Source: Sulfitobacter sp. S190 (lineage in GTDB: Bacteria; Pseudomonadota; Alphaproteobacteria; Rhodobacterales; Rhodobacteraceae). Taken from it: a stretch of 64,000 nucleotides of DNA. The DNA lies in the NCBI RefSeq assembly GCF_025141935.1, contig NZ_CP081120.1, forward strand, positions 2,852,001-2,916,000. Direction: 5' to 3'. Every line of letters starts with the position of its first letter. Positions within the stretch are counted from its first letter, which is position 1. The translations under genes and the position numbers were made by a program. The notes below the pieces were generated by a model. That model did not search any database. It was not told the DNA's origin and saw nothing but the letters and a program-made list of their open reading frames with translations. This document shows positions 36,785 to 45,321 of this stretch, piece by piece.

Positions 36785-37927
36785 ATGACAGAACAGACAG
36801 TATTTTCCAACGCCCGACTTGTGCTGCCCGACAGGGTGATCGAGGGCGCGATAACGGTTGCAGATGGCGTCATCACGCAGATCGATGAAGGTGCCACGCG
36901 AAGCGGGGATATAGACTGCGGCGGCGCTTTCATCGCACCCGGTCTGGTCGAGTTGCACACTGACAATCTGGAGCGGCACATGACACCGCGGCCCAACGTC
37001 GGCTGGCCTGCGGTCGCGGCGATCCTCGGCCATGACCGCGAACTGGCCGCCTGCGGGATCACCAGCGTCTTTGACGCGATACGTGTGGGTGCGATCGTAT
37101 CCGACGGTGCAAAGCGCTACGGACGCTACGCCCGCACGCTCGCCGACGAGCTGCATACGCTGGACAGGCGCGGTGCGCTCAAGATCAGCCACCGGATCCA
37201 CCTGCGGGCCGAGATCTGCTCCGAAACGCTGGGCGAAGAGCTGGCCGAGTTCGACAGCGACGACCGCGTCGGCATTCTGTCGGTCATGGATCACACCCCC
37301 GGACAGCGCCAATTCCGTGATTTGGCGAAATTCGAGGCCTACGTGCGTGGTAAACACGCCATGTCGGCAGATGCTTTCGCACAGCATATCGACCTGCGCC
37401 ACGCCTTGCGCCAGAGCCATGGTGACGCGCATGAACAGGCCGCGTTTGCGGCGGCGCACCGCTTGGGTGCGGTGCTGGCCAGCCACGACGACACGACCGC
37501 CGCGCAAGTCGCACAAAGCGCGGCGCGGGGCATGCAACTGGCCGAGTTCCCCACGACGATTGACGCGGCACAGGCCTGCGCCGCGCATGGGGTCGCAACG
37601 ATGATGGGGGCCCCGAACCTCGTGCGGGGCGCCAGCCATTCGGGGAATGTCGCAGCGAGCACGCTGGCGCAAGCGGGGCTATTAGACATACTGTCGTCGG
37701 ATTATGTTCCCGCGGCCTTGCTGCATGGCGCGCTGATGCTGGCCGAGATGTGGAACGACCTGCCGCGCGCGATCGCAACGGTCACATATGCACCGGCGCG
37801 GGCGGCGGGCCTCCCCGATCGTGGTGCTTTGCAGGTCGGACAACGGGGTGATCTGATCGTGTTTGATACGCTCGGCACATCCCCCTTGCTGCACCAGACC
37901 TGGGTAACAGGCCGCAGGGTCGCCTAG
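36785..37927 (+). CDS. phnM: Alpha-D-ribose 1-methylphosphonate 5-triphosphate diphosphatase PhnM
   Basis: A 380-residue amidohydrolase-fold enzyme. The signature HTDNLERHMTPRP after GLVE is specific to PhnM. Others: FDAIRVGAIV, HLRAEICSE, VMDHTPGQRQF (metal His) and ASHDDTTAAQV. It cuts pyrophosphate from the ribosyl alkylphosphonate triphosphate in C-P lyase catabolism. The catalytic C-P lyase genes phnGHIJKL are absent from the surrounding genes, so either they lie elsewhere or this copy is orphaned. The ATG at 36785 gives the normal N-terminus (FSNARLVLPDRVIEG). Confidence 0.93.
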   Translation: MTEQTVFSNARLVLPDRVIEGAITVADGVITQIDEGATRSGDIDCGGAFIAPGLVELHTDNLERHMTPRPNVGWPAVAAILGHDRELAACGITSVFDAIRVGAIVSDGAKRYGRYARTLADELHTLDRRGALKISHRIHLRAEICSETLGEELAEFDSDDRVGILSVMDHTPGQRQFRDLAKFEAYVRGKHAMSADAFAQHIDLRHALRQSHGDAHEQAAFAAAHRLGAVLASHDDTTAAQVAQSAARGMQLAEFPTTIDAAQACAAHGVATMMGAPNLVRGASHSGNVAASTLAQAGLLDILSSDYVPAALLHGALMLAEMWNDLPRAIATVTYAPARAAGLPDRGALQVGQRGDLIVFDTLGTSPLLHQTWVTGRRVA

Positions 37928-37958
37928 TACAGACGCCCGCGGGGCCACATTGAAGACC

Positions 37959-38735
37959 CTAGACTGTTCCGCCAAGCGATCCTTCGAGACTTGCCAGTTC
38001 CTGGCCGCCGGCCATCATATCCTGCAACTCCTCGGGCGTAATCTCCCCGCGCTCGGCCGTGCCAAAGGTCGTTCCGCGGTTCAACACTGTAAACCGATCC
38101 CCGACGGCCATCGCGTGGCGCACATTGTGGGTGATGAAAACCACGGAAATGCCCTGCTTGCGCACCTTGTCGACCGTCGCCAGAACGTTAGCCGTCTGGC
38201 GCACGCCCAGTGCGGATGTCGGTTCATCGAGGATGAGTACTTTTGCCCCGAAATACACCGCGCGCGCGATGGCGACCGTCTGGCGCTCTCCGCCCGACAA
38301 CGTGCCGACCGCCTGATCGGGCCCGCGCAGATTGATCCCCATCTTGCGCATCTCTTCGAGCGTGACGCGATTGGCGAACTCGTGATCGAAGAACGACATG
38401 CCCGCGACTTTCTTGATCGGCTCGTTCCCCATGAAAAAGTTGCGGCTGACGCTCATGAGCGGGATCATCGCCAGATCCTGATACACCGTCGCGATCCCGG
38501 CGGCGATTGAATCGCGCGGGTCGTCGAAATGCATCGGCGCGCCTTCGAAGAATATTTCTCCGGAGGTGGGTTTGTGTACCCCCGCCATGGTCTTGATAAA
38601 TGTCGACTTGCCCGCGCCGTTGTCGCCCAGCAGGCAATGACATTCACCGGGATAGAAATCGACCGTCACACCGGCCAGCGCGATCACAGAGCCGAAATGC
38701 TTCTGGATGTCTTTCATGCGGATGATCGGATCCAT
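37959..38735 (-). CDS. Sugar ABC transporter ATPase, FrcA-like
   Basis: A 258-residue single-domain ATPase of the CUT2/FrcA group: Walker A LLGDNGAGKSTFIK, Q-loop region TVYQDLAMIPLM, signature TLSGGERQTVAIARAV, Walker B VLILDEPTSALG, H-loop ITHNV. CUT2 ATPases such as RbsA are usually duplicated at about 500 residues; FrcA-type ones are single, as here. It overlaps the permease stop by one base (TGATG). Position in the inositol locus and control by the shared operator imply inositol (or a related cyclitol) uptake. Confidence 0.88.
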   Translation of the reverse strand: MDPIIRMKDIQKHFGSVIALAGVTVDFYPGECHCLLGDNGAGKSTFIKTMAGVHKPTSGEIFFEGAPMHFDDPRDSIAAGIATVYQDLAMIPLMSVSRNFFMGNEPIKKVAGMSFFDHEFANRVTLEEMRKMGINLRGPDQAVGTLSGGERQTVAIARAVYFGAKVLILDEPTSALGVRQTANVLATVDKVRKQGISVVFITHNVRHAMAVGDRFTVLNRGTTFGTAERGEITPEELQDMMAGGQELASLEGSLGGTV

Positions 38736-39844
38736 CAGCGTTCTCCCGTGATCAGACGGCGAATGTAGGTATTGAGGATCACCGCCAGCAAAAGGATCAC
38801 GCCCAGGAATACCCGGAATAGAGAGCTTTCCACATTGGCAAAGAACAGGCCCTGTTGCACCATCCCGAAGATCAGCGCGCCCAATGCGGCCCCGATCACA
38901 GAGCCGTAGCCACCGGTCAGCAATGCGCCACCGATCACCACCGCGATGATGGCCTCGAACTCCTTGAGCAGGCCACGGTCAGCCCCCGCCGAGCCGAATT
39001 CCATCACCTGGCACACGGCAAAAACGGTCGCGCAGAATGCGGTGCCCATGAACATCAGGATCTTCACGCGGTCGACCGGAACACCGGTGTAGCGTGCCGC
39101 CTGCGCATCACCGCCAGCCGCGAAAATCCAGTTTCCGAACCGTGTGCGCGTCAGCAACAAATGACCCACGATGATCAAGAAGATGGCCCAGACGATCAAC
39201 ATCGGAATGCCGTCAACCACCGGCTGGCCCTCGCGGTTGCCACGCGTGAAGGTCGCGATCATGCCCGCATCCCCTAACCACTGGAAGATCGGGCCACCGA
39301 TCTTGGCCCCGAACAACGGCGCGAGCCAATCGCCCTCCGCCGCTTCGCGGATGCCGCCAATAATCGTTTTGGATTCCACCGTTTGCGGAATGAAGATGGT
39401 GAACCCGCGCAAGATGAAGAGGGTCGCCAGCGTCACGATGAAGCTTGGCAGCCCCGTCTTGATCACGATGTAGCCATTGAGCGCGCCGAAGGCCACGCAG
39501 ATAACAAAGGTGATGATGATGGCCATCCACATCGGCCAGCCGATAACGACGCCGAAAATGGCAACCATCATGCCCGCAAAGCCAATCATCGACCCAACCG
39601 ACAGATCAAATTCGCCAGCGATCATCAGCAGGCACGCGCCGACGGCGATGATCATGAACTGCGCGGAAACCGTCGTCCAGTTCAACACACCCTGTGCATT
39701 GAACATGCCGCTGTCGAAAGCAAAGAGAAGAAAGAAGGTAAAGACGGCAACCGTGCCGACCATCCCACCCAATTCAGGCCGGATCAACGCCCGCCTGAGC
39801 GACGACATTTCCTTGACCCGTTCGTCCGATGTTGTGTCTGTCAT
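38735..39844 (-). CDS. Sugar ABC transporter permease, FrcC-like
   Basis: A 369-residue CUT2-type permease with about ten hydrophobic segments: RPELGGMVGTVAVFTFFLLFAF near the N-terminus, IAGEFDLSVGSMIGFAGM (the family substrate-pocket region), and AIIAVVIGGALLTGGYGSVIGAALG, the typical EAA-like segment. It lies between the binding-protein gene (73-bp gap with a terminator hairpin) and the ATPase gene. It probably works as a homodimer with the FrcA-like ATPase. Confidence 0.9.
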   Translation of the reverse strand: MTDTTSDERVKEMSSLRRALIRPELGGMVGTVAVFTFFLLFAFDSGMFNAQGVLNWTTVSAQFMIIAVGACLLMIAGEFDLSVGSMIGFAGMMVAIFGVVIGWPMWMAIIITFVICVAFGALNGYIVIKTGLPSFIVTLATLFILRGFTIFIPQTVESKTIIGGIREAAEGDWLAPLFGAKIGGPIFQWLGDAGMIATFTRGNREGQPVVDGIPMLIVWAIFLIIVGHLLLTRTRFGNWIFAAGGDAQAARYTGVPVDRVKILMFMGTAFCATVFAVCQVMEFGSAGADRGLLKEFEAIIAVVIGGALLTGGYGSVIGAALGALIFGMVQQGLFFANVESSLFRVFLGVILLLAVILNTYIRRLITGER

Positions 39845-39875
39845 GGCCCCGTGTCCCTGCTTTCTGGCACAAAAA

Positions 39876-39903
39876 GGGCGGGTCCGGTCAATCCGGCCCG
39901 CCC
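39876..39903 (-). terminator. Intercistronic terminator between binding protein and permease genes
   Basis: GGGCGGG-T-CCGG pairs with CCGG-CCCGCCC around a 5-nt loop (one bulged T). On the minus strand TTTTT follows at 39875-39871. It lies just after the sugar-binding-protein stop at 39918, so partial read-through would set the binding protein to membrane subunit ratio. Confidence 0.8.
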
Positions 39904-39917
39904 CAAATCGTCATTTC

Positions 39918-40868
39918 TTAGCGGTATTCGCCCGCGAATTCCTCGACCTTGCCCAGCGCGTCTTTCGTCACGAAACCGGGGCCCGAGTTGATGTTGTTGC
40001 CCGGCAGAACGCCGTAGCGATCGTAGTTCGCGAGAACCACTACCGGCAGGTAGGCCTGCAGGAAGGGCTGCTGGTCGATTCCCCAGTTGATGGTGCCGTC
40101 CTTGATACCGTTCACGATTTCAGTGCCCAGATCAAAGGTGCCAAAGTAGATGTCGCCGGCGATGCCCATTTCCTTGACCGCGAGGATCGTTGGATCGGCA
40201 GATGTCGGGCCAAGCGTCAGGATCGCGTCGGTTTCGGGGTTGGCCGTCAGATAGGCCGTGACGCGGTTCTTGATCTCGGCGGGATCCTGGCCTGCATCGA
40301 TCATGCTGTCGCCCAGCTCAATCCCCAGACCATCGGCAAATCCGCGGCAGCGCTCTGCGACGACCGTATTGGAAATAACGTGGTTCACACAGACAAAGCT
40401 GCCTACGCCGTCACGCTTGGCGCGCATACCGGCGGCAAATCCTGCGTCATATTCGGGTTGGCCCACAAACATCAAAGCGCCGACTTCGGCAACCTGCTCG
40501 GGCGTGCCGGAATTCATGATGATCACGTCGATGCCCTGATCGACAGCGGCCCTAACCGGACCGGACAGCACCTCAAAATCCGCAAGCGTTGTGATGATGC
40601 CGTCGGGCTGCGACGCCGCGGCCTGCTCGATAATCCGCGCCATATCGGCGAGATCACCCGTCGGCGGGTTGCGATATTCCACATTCACACCCAGCTGATC
40701 ACCGGCCAGCGCGATGCCGTTCTTGATGGTGTTCCACCAGCTGTCGCTGTCAGGAGCGTGGCTGACCAGCACATAGTTCAGATCATCGCCGTGACCGTCC
40801 GCCGACGCCATCAAAGGCGCCGCCACCACGGCCGCCGACAGCATCATCGATTTGATAATGGATTTCAT
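39918..40868 (-). CDS. Sugar (inositol-type) ABC transporter binding protein
   Basis: A 316-residue periplasmic binding protein of the ribose/fructose (type I, PF13407) fold with a signal peptide (SMMLSAAVVAAPLMASA-DG). Motifs: NYVLVSHAPDSDSWWNTIKNG, DLADMARIIEQAAASQPDGI, and INWGIDQQPFLQAYLPV near the hinge. GGGAGGA precedes the ATG. It is first in the transporter operon; the LacI-type operator at 40956 lies 88 nt upstream. Substrate call (myo-inositol or related) comes from context only. Confidence 0.9.
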   Translation of the reverse strand: MKSIIKSMMLSAAVVAAPLMASADGHGDDLNYVLVSHAPDSDSWWNTIKNGIALAGDQLGVNVEYRNPPTGDLADMARIIEQAAASQPDGIITTLADFEVLSGPVRAAVDQGIDVIIMNSGTPEQVAEVGALMFVGQPEYDAGFAAGMRAKRDGVGSFVCVNHVISNTVVAERCRGFADGLGIELGDSMIDAGQDPAEIKNRVTAYLTANPETDAILTLGPTSADPTILAVKEMGIAGDIYFGTFDLGTEIVNGIKDGTINWGIDQQPFLQAYLPVVVLANYDRYGVLPGNNINSGPGFVTKDALGKVEEFAGEYR

Positions 40869-40955
40869 GTGATTCCTCCCAAAGGTGCCATGTTTTCTGG
40901 CTGTTCGAGCAGGCCGCAGCCTCCCTAGCGTCAAGACAACCATGGATTCGATTTT

Positions 40956-40975
40956 TTTGCAACCGGTTGCAAAAT
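40956..40975. promoter_or_regulatory. LacI-type operator in the transporter/regulator divergent region
   Basis: TTTTGCAACCGGTTGCAAAA is a perfect 20-bp palindrome with the central CpG of LacI-family operators. It lies between the binding-protein gene (88 nt away) and the LacI gene (75 nt away). An identical 18-bp core occurs at 45231. Confidence 0.9.
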
Positions 40976-41050
40976 CAATTGTCATTTTTTCTGCTGCCGC
41001 TACGCTGTAGAGCAGGATACCATGCGGCAGCGCAGCGAAGGAAACGGGTG

Positions 41051-42058
41051 ATGGCACCAACTCTCAAGGATGTGGCCGAACGGGCCGGTGTATCGACCTC
41101 GGCGGTTTCCCGTACATTTACCGACGGCGCATCTGTTTCCTTGAAAATGCGTAAAAAGGTGGAAAAGGCCGCGGGCGAACTGGGCTACAGCCCGAACTTT
41201 CTGGCGCGCAGTCTGACAACGCGACGGACAAAATTGATCGGACTGGTATCCAACAACTTCCACAACCCCATCTTCCTCGAGGTCTTCGATCTTTTTACCC
41301 GCGGACTGCAGGACAACGGTTTGCGCCCGCTGCTCGTCAACCTGTCCGACGAGACCGACCCAGAGGAATCTGTGCGGATGTTGCAGCAATATTCGGTCGA
41401 TGGGGTCATCGTGGCGTCCTCCACCCTGCCGCCGGGGTTTTCCAAGGCCTTTCGCGAACGCAAGATGCCAGTCGTCAATACCTTCGGCCGCTATTCAAGC
41501 AGCCCCGAGGTGCATGTCGTCGGCATCGACAACGTCGAGGCGGGGCGGATGGCGGCGCGTGAATTGATCGACCGGGGATATGAAAGCGTCGCCTTTCTTG
41601 GCGGACCGGAAAAAGCGACCTCGACGCAGGACCGGCTCAAGGGGTTCTCCGAAGAACTTTCCGCCCACCCCGGCATCACCCTCAGTCACAGCTTTGCCGA
41701 CGCCTATTCCTTCCGCGCAGGGCGCGTCGAAATGCTGCGCTTGGGCGACAAACCTTTGGCGCAGGCTTATTTCTGCGGCGATGACGTCCTGTCCATCGGC
41801 GTGCTGAGCGCGATCAAGGATCTGGGTCTGAGCGTTCCGGACGACATAGGTCTGATCGGTTTCAACGACATGGAAATGTCGGGTTGGGAAAACATCGCGC
41901 TGACCACAATTCGGCAACCCATACAGCAAATCATCAACTCGTCGGTCGAGCTGATGGAAGCGATGCTGGACGATCCGGACCGCTATCCGGAGGCGCGATT
42001 GTTTCCCTGCCGCGTGGTCGAGCGGGGGACATTGCGCCCCCGCCGCCCGTCTCACTGA
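41051..42058 (+). CDS. LacI-family regulator of the inositol locus
   Basis: A 335-residue LacI/GalR regulator. N-terminal HTH: TLKDVAERAGVSTSAVSRTF, with a hinge helix in NFLARSLTTRRT. The ligand domain begins LIGLVSNNFHNPIF and ends with DMEMSGWENIALTTIRQPIQQI. It is divergent from the transporter genes, with the 20-bp palindrome in between, and probably controls itself, the transporter and the iol genes. The ligand should be inositol or a catabolite (in Bacillus IolR senses 2-deoxy-5-keto-gluconate phosphate, but IolR is another family). Its last 7 bp overlap the convergent dehydrogenase gene. Confidence 0.9.
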   Translation: MAPTLKDVAERAGVSTSAVSRTFTDGASVSLKMRKKVEKAAGELGYSPNFLARSLTTRRTKLIGLVSNNFHNPIFLEVFDLFTRGLQDNGLRPLLVNLSDETDPEESVRMLQQYSVDGVIVASSTLPPGFSKAFRERKMPVVNTFGRYSSSPEVHVVGIDNVEAGRMAARELIDRGYESVAFLGGPEKATSTQDRLKGFSEELSAHPGITLSHSFADAYSFRAGRVEMLRLGDKPLAQAYFCGDDVLSIGVLSAIKDLGLSVPDDIGLIGFNDMEMSGWENIALTTIRQPIQQIINSSVELMEAMLDDPDRYPEARLFPCRVVERGTLRPRRPSH

Positions 42059-43185
42059 AACATGGGCGGGCGGGCGTCTACCCACGCCCCATTGTCCTGC
42101 GCCGACGCAACCGCGGCATAAACCGCAGCCATGGAGCGCAGACCGTCAACGGCCAATGGCAACCCGTCGCGCGTTTCTCCTTTGATCGCGTCGGCCAGAT
42201 CGACATAGATATTGGCAACGGCCAATGGAAAGCCTTCGGGATGTGCGATGGCCACGCGGCTGAGCCTGCCCGCCTCGTCCGACAGGCTGCCTTCTCCTTT
42301 TTCCATGATCTGCGTCCGGCCCCCGACGGGGGTATAATAGACCTGATTGGGCTGTTCGGACGCCCAGCGCAAACCGCCCGTTTCGCCAAAGACCTGAATG
42401 TCGAAACCGTGCTGCCGGCCGATCGCCACGGATGAGGTCCACAGCCGACCAACCGTGCCGCCCTCCATCCGGAAGTTGACCATCGCATCGTCCTCCAGTT
42501 CCCGACTGGATATGGTCGAGGCAAAATCTGCCGACAGACTGCGCACTTCGTCACCGGCGATAAAGCTGGCCATGTGCATCGCGTGAATGCCGCAGTCAGC
42601 GAACTGCCCGGACACCCCTGCCATCCCCGGATCATAGCGCCAGCGCACCCGCGGGTTGTCGGCATCGCTGGCGTCGCCGTGGTGTCCGTGGCTGAAGTTT
42701 GCGACGACAAGACGCACACGTCCCACCTGCCCGCTGCGCACCATCTGGCGCATTTCGCGGACCATCGGATAGGCGGAATAGCAATAGTTCACCGCACAGA
42801 TCTTCCCCGATTTCTCCGCGACGCGCACAATTTCCTCGCCCTGCTCAACGGTCATGGTCATCGGCTTTTCGCACAGCACGTTGAATCCGGCTTCGAGAAA
42901 CGCCTTTGTAATCTCGAAATGGGTGTTGTTGGGTGTGGCCACCGTCACCAGATCCACGCGGTCGGGCCGGTCGCGTTCGCCCTCCAGCATCTCTTTCCAA
43001 TCGCCGTAGGCGCGATCTTCTGCCACGCCGAGCTTTTGGGCAAAGGCCTTGCCGCGGGCCGCATCCACATCCAGCGCACCGGCGGCCAAAACAAAGTTTC
43101 CGTCAGCCTGCGCGCCCAGCCGGTGTGCGGGCCCGATCTGGCTGCCTTCGCCGCCGCCGATCATGCCCCAGTTCAATCTTGTCAT
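42052..43185 (-). CDS. Gfo/Idh/MocA-family dehydrogenase of the inositol locus
   Basis: A 377-residue NAD(P)-dependent dehydrogenase: Rossmann loop WGMIGGGEGSQIGPAHR, catalytic lysine in LCEKPMTM, and the conserved His region FADCGIHAMHM. Its C-terminal half is close to that of inositol-type dehydrogenases annotated as Gfo/Idh. It is the last gene in a three-gene unit with iolE and another Gfo/Idh, so it may oxidise an inositol isomer (scyllo, chiro) or an inosose. The true iolG is probably the gene at 49937. Confidence 0.85.
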   Translation of the reverse strand: MTRLNWGMIGGGEGSQIGPAHRLGAQADGNFVLAAGALDVDAARGKAFAQKLGVAEDRAYGDWKEMLEGERDRPDRVDLVTVATPNNTHFEITKAFLEAGFNVLCEKPMTMTVEQGEEIVRVAEKSGKICAVNYCYSAYPMVREMRQMVRSGQVGRVRLVVANFSHGHHGDASDADNPRVRWRYDPGMAGVSGQFADCGIHAMHMASFIAGDEVRSLSADFASTISSRELEDDAMVNFRMEGGTVGRLWTSSVAIGRQHGFDIQVFGETGGLRWASEQPNQVYYTPVGGRTQIMEKGEGSLSDEAGRLSRVAIAHPEGFPLAVANIYVDLADAIKGETRDGLPLAVDGLRSMAAVYAAVASAQDNGAWVDARPPMFQ

Positions 43186-43197
43186 CTCTACTTTTCC

Positions 43198-44088
43198 TTA
43201 AAACCCAATGGATTGCAGATATTCGCGGTTGGCGCGCGCGTCCTCGAGCGGAGTACCCGGCATCGACGGATCGCAATCCTGCTCCACCGTGCACCAGCCT
43301 TCGAACCCCGCCTCAAGCAACCGTTGCCGCACGGCAGGGAAATCGACATCACCCTGCCCGAGGTTGCAGAAAATGCCCTGACCGCAGGCTTTGTAAAAAT
43401 CGGTCCGCTTTGCGACCACGTCTGCCTTCACCACCGGATCGATGTCCTTGAAGTGCATATAGCTGATGCGGTCCATGTGCCTGTCCATGAAGGCCACGGG
43501 ATCATACCCTGCGTAGGAATGATGGCCGGTATCGAAGCAAATCTTCAAAATGCTTTCGTCGACTTCGTCCAGCAGGCGTTCGAGTTCCGGCTCGAAGTCG
43601 ATGAACCCGGCAGCATGGGCGTGGATACCCACGGTCAGCCCGTATTCTTCGGCCCCCATGCGCGCGATGGTGGCGATGCGGTCACGAAACGCGGCCCATT
43701 CGGCGGCGTCCATCTGCTCTGCCTCATCGGCACGACCGGCTGTGGGCGCACGGCGCGGCGAAATGCTGTCAATCAGCACAAGATGCTGCGCGCCATGTGC
43801 TTTCAGCGCCTTGCAGGTCCGGACCGACGCGTCCAGCGTGTCGTCCCATTTCGCGGGGTCATGGAACGCGCGGAACACCACGCCGCCGATGATTTCCAGA
43901 TCCCGTTGTGCCAAGGCCGGGGCCAGCACGGCGGGATCTTCGGGCATGAAACCGATCGGACCAAGCTCGATCCCCCGGTAGCCTGCGCCGGCACATTGGT
44001 CCAGAACCGACTGCCACGTGGGGTATGCCGGATCCGAGGGAAATTCGATGCCCCATGAACAGGGTGCATTGCCGATTTTGATGGTCAT
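43198..44088 (-). CDS. iolE: Inosose dehydratase IolE (TIM-barrel epimerase/isomerase fold)
   Basis: A 296-residue xylose-isomerase-like TIM barrel: IGNAPCSWGIEFPSDPAYP at the N-terminus is the IolE pattern, with GIELGPIGFMPEDP, GIHAHAAGFIDFEPELERLL, CFDTGHHSYAGYDPV and YMHFKDIDP as metal-binding strands. IolE converts scyllo-inosose to 3D-trihydroxycyclohexane-1,2-dione. It sits between two Gfo/Idh genes on the minus strand, not in the main iol run. An alternative is an inosose isomerase (IolI-type), but length and motifs favour IolE. Confidence 0.85.
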   Translation of the reverse strand: MTIKIGNAPCSWGIEFPSDPAYPTWQSVLDQCAGAGYRGIELGPIGFMPEDPAVLAPALAQRDLEIIGGVVFRAFHDPAKWDDTLDASVRTCKALKAHGAQHLVLIDSISPRRAPTAGRADEAEQMDAAEWAAFRDRIATIARMGAEEYGLTVGIHAHAAGFIDFEPELERLLDEVDESILKICFDTGHHSYAGYDPVAFMDRHMDRISYMHFKDIDPVVKADVVAKRTDFYKACGQGIFCNLGQGDVDFPAVRQRLLEAGFEGWCTVEQDCDPSMPGTPLEDARANREYLQSIGF

Positions 44089-44106
44089 ATCTGGTCCTTC
44101 GTTGGG

Positions 44107-45204
44107 TCAGACCGACGCCACGTCGACCCATGCCTTGGCACGCGAAGACGCCATGGCGGCGGTGATGATCTGGTTCACATCCATGCCGTCCTTGAAAGTC
44201 GGCCAAACGGGTGTTCCGGTCTCGATCGCGCGCAGGAAATCACGCGCTTCGATAATTATCTGGTCTTGGTATCCGGTTCCGTGTCCGGCCCCCTGACAGA
44301 ACGGCAGGTAATCGGGATGCGCGGGGCCCGTTAAAATCTTGCGAAATCCGCGCACCGCTTCGGGATCGCTCGCCAAGTAAAGCCAGACCGCATTCTGATC
44401 TTCCTGATCAAAGCGGATCGCCCCTTTGGTCCCCGTGATTTCGTAGGCGTACCCCATTTTGCGCCCGTGCGTGATGCGGCTGAAGTACATCTGCCCCATC
44501 GCACCATTGTCGAACCGGCACATCATCTGGCCGTGATCGTCATTGTCCACCGCACCGCCCGGGCGCACCGCGTGCACGGTTTCCACTTCGGCAATCAGCG
44601 ACCTGATCGGCCCCACCAACGCCAGTGCACCATTTACCATGTGAGGCGCCAGATCACCCATCGTGCCGTTCGCGTCACCCTGCGTGCGCCATGTCGCCGG
44701 ACTGTCGGGATCGGCCAGAAAGTCTTCGGTGTGCTCGCCGCGGAACCATGTCACATCGCCGATCGTGCCATCGGCGACCAGCTGTCGCGCGAACTGGCTG
44801 GCCGGTGTGCGGATATAGTTGAACCCCGTCATCGAGATATGACCTTCGGCTGCCGCCACCATCGCACGGCTGTCCGCCAAGGACGCGCCCAAGGGCTTTT
44901 CGCAAAAGACCGGCTTGCCCAGTGCAAAGGCAGCCTCGGCAATGGCGCGGTGCGTGGCCTGAGGCGACGCGATGACCACGGCCGCGACCCGGTCGTCGCG
45001 CACCAATTCCTGCCAGTCCGATGTGGCGCGCGCGAACCCGAATGCCTTGCAGTAGCCTTCCGCGCTCGCGTCACTGCTGGCGCATACCATTTCAAGCCGC
45101 GGGCGTAGTTTCGTGTCGAAAACCGCGCCAACCGCCGCCATTGCGACCGCGTGCGCCTTGCCCATGTAACCGCCGCCGACGATTCCAATTCCGATTTCAG
45201 TCAT
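44107..45204 (-). CDS. Gfo/Idh/MocA-family dehydrogenase of the inositol locus
   Basis: A 365-residue dehydrogenase with GIGIVGGGYMGKAHAVA as the nucleotide-binding loop, VFCEKPLGAS with the catalytic Lys, and MGDLAPHMVNGAL where most members have a G-x-H. It is the first gene of the unit with iolE, starting 27 nt from a 18-bp operator palindrome that lies between it and iolD. The sequence resembles scyllo-inositol or inosose oxidoreductases of other iol loci, but the exact substrate is unknown. Confidence 0.85.
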   Translation of the reverse strand: MTEIGIGIVGGGYMGKAHAVAMAAVGAVFDTKLRPRLEMVCASSDASAEGYCKAFGFARATSDWQELVRDDRVAAVVIASPQATHRAIAEAAFALGKPVFCEKPLGASLADSRAMVAAAEGHISMTGFNYIRTPASQFARQLVADGTIGDVTWFRGEHTEDFLADPDSPATWRTQGDANGTMGDLAPHMVNGALALVGPIRSLIAEVETVHAVRPGGAVDNDDHGQMMCRFDNGAMGQMYFSRITHGRKMGYAYEITGTKGAIRFDQEDQNAVWLYLASDPEAVRGFRKILTGPAHPDYLPFCQGAGHGTGYQDQIIIEARDFLRAIETGTPVWPTFKDGMDVNQIITAAMASSRAKAWVDVASV

Positions 45205-45230
45205 GTCGCGGCTCTTTGTTTGAAATTAGG

Positions 45231-45248
45231 TTTGCAACCGGTTGCAAA
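45231..45248. promoter_or_regulatory. LacI-type operator between iolD and the Gfo/Idh-iolE unit
   Basis: TTTGCAACCGGTTGCAAA is a perfect 18-bp palindrome with the same core as at 40956. It is 27 nt before the minus-strand dehydrogenase start and 74 nt before iolD, so binding would shut both directions. Confidence 0.9.
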
Positions 45249-45321
45249 ATTAGTATCCTCAGATTCGAAATCGCGCAAGCGGCAATCGCCTTTTCGGCGT
45301 GTTTGAGGAATGACCGGGCAC

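Noticed and set aside
42574-44058. Long open frame (494 codons) on the plus strand, opposite the dehydrogenase/iolE genes
   Set aside because: It is antisense to clear Gfo/Idh and IolE proteins. Its translation has no domain motifs and is rich in His, Arg, Ala, as expected for shadows in GC-rich DNA.
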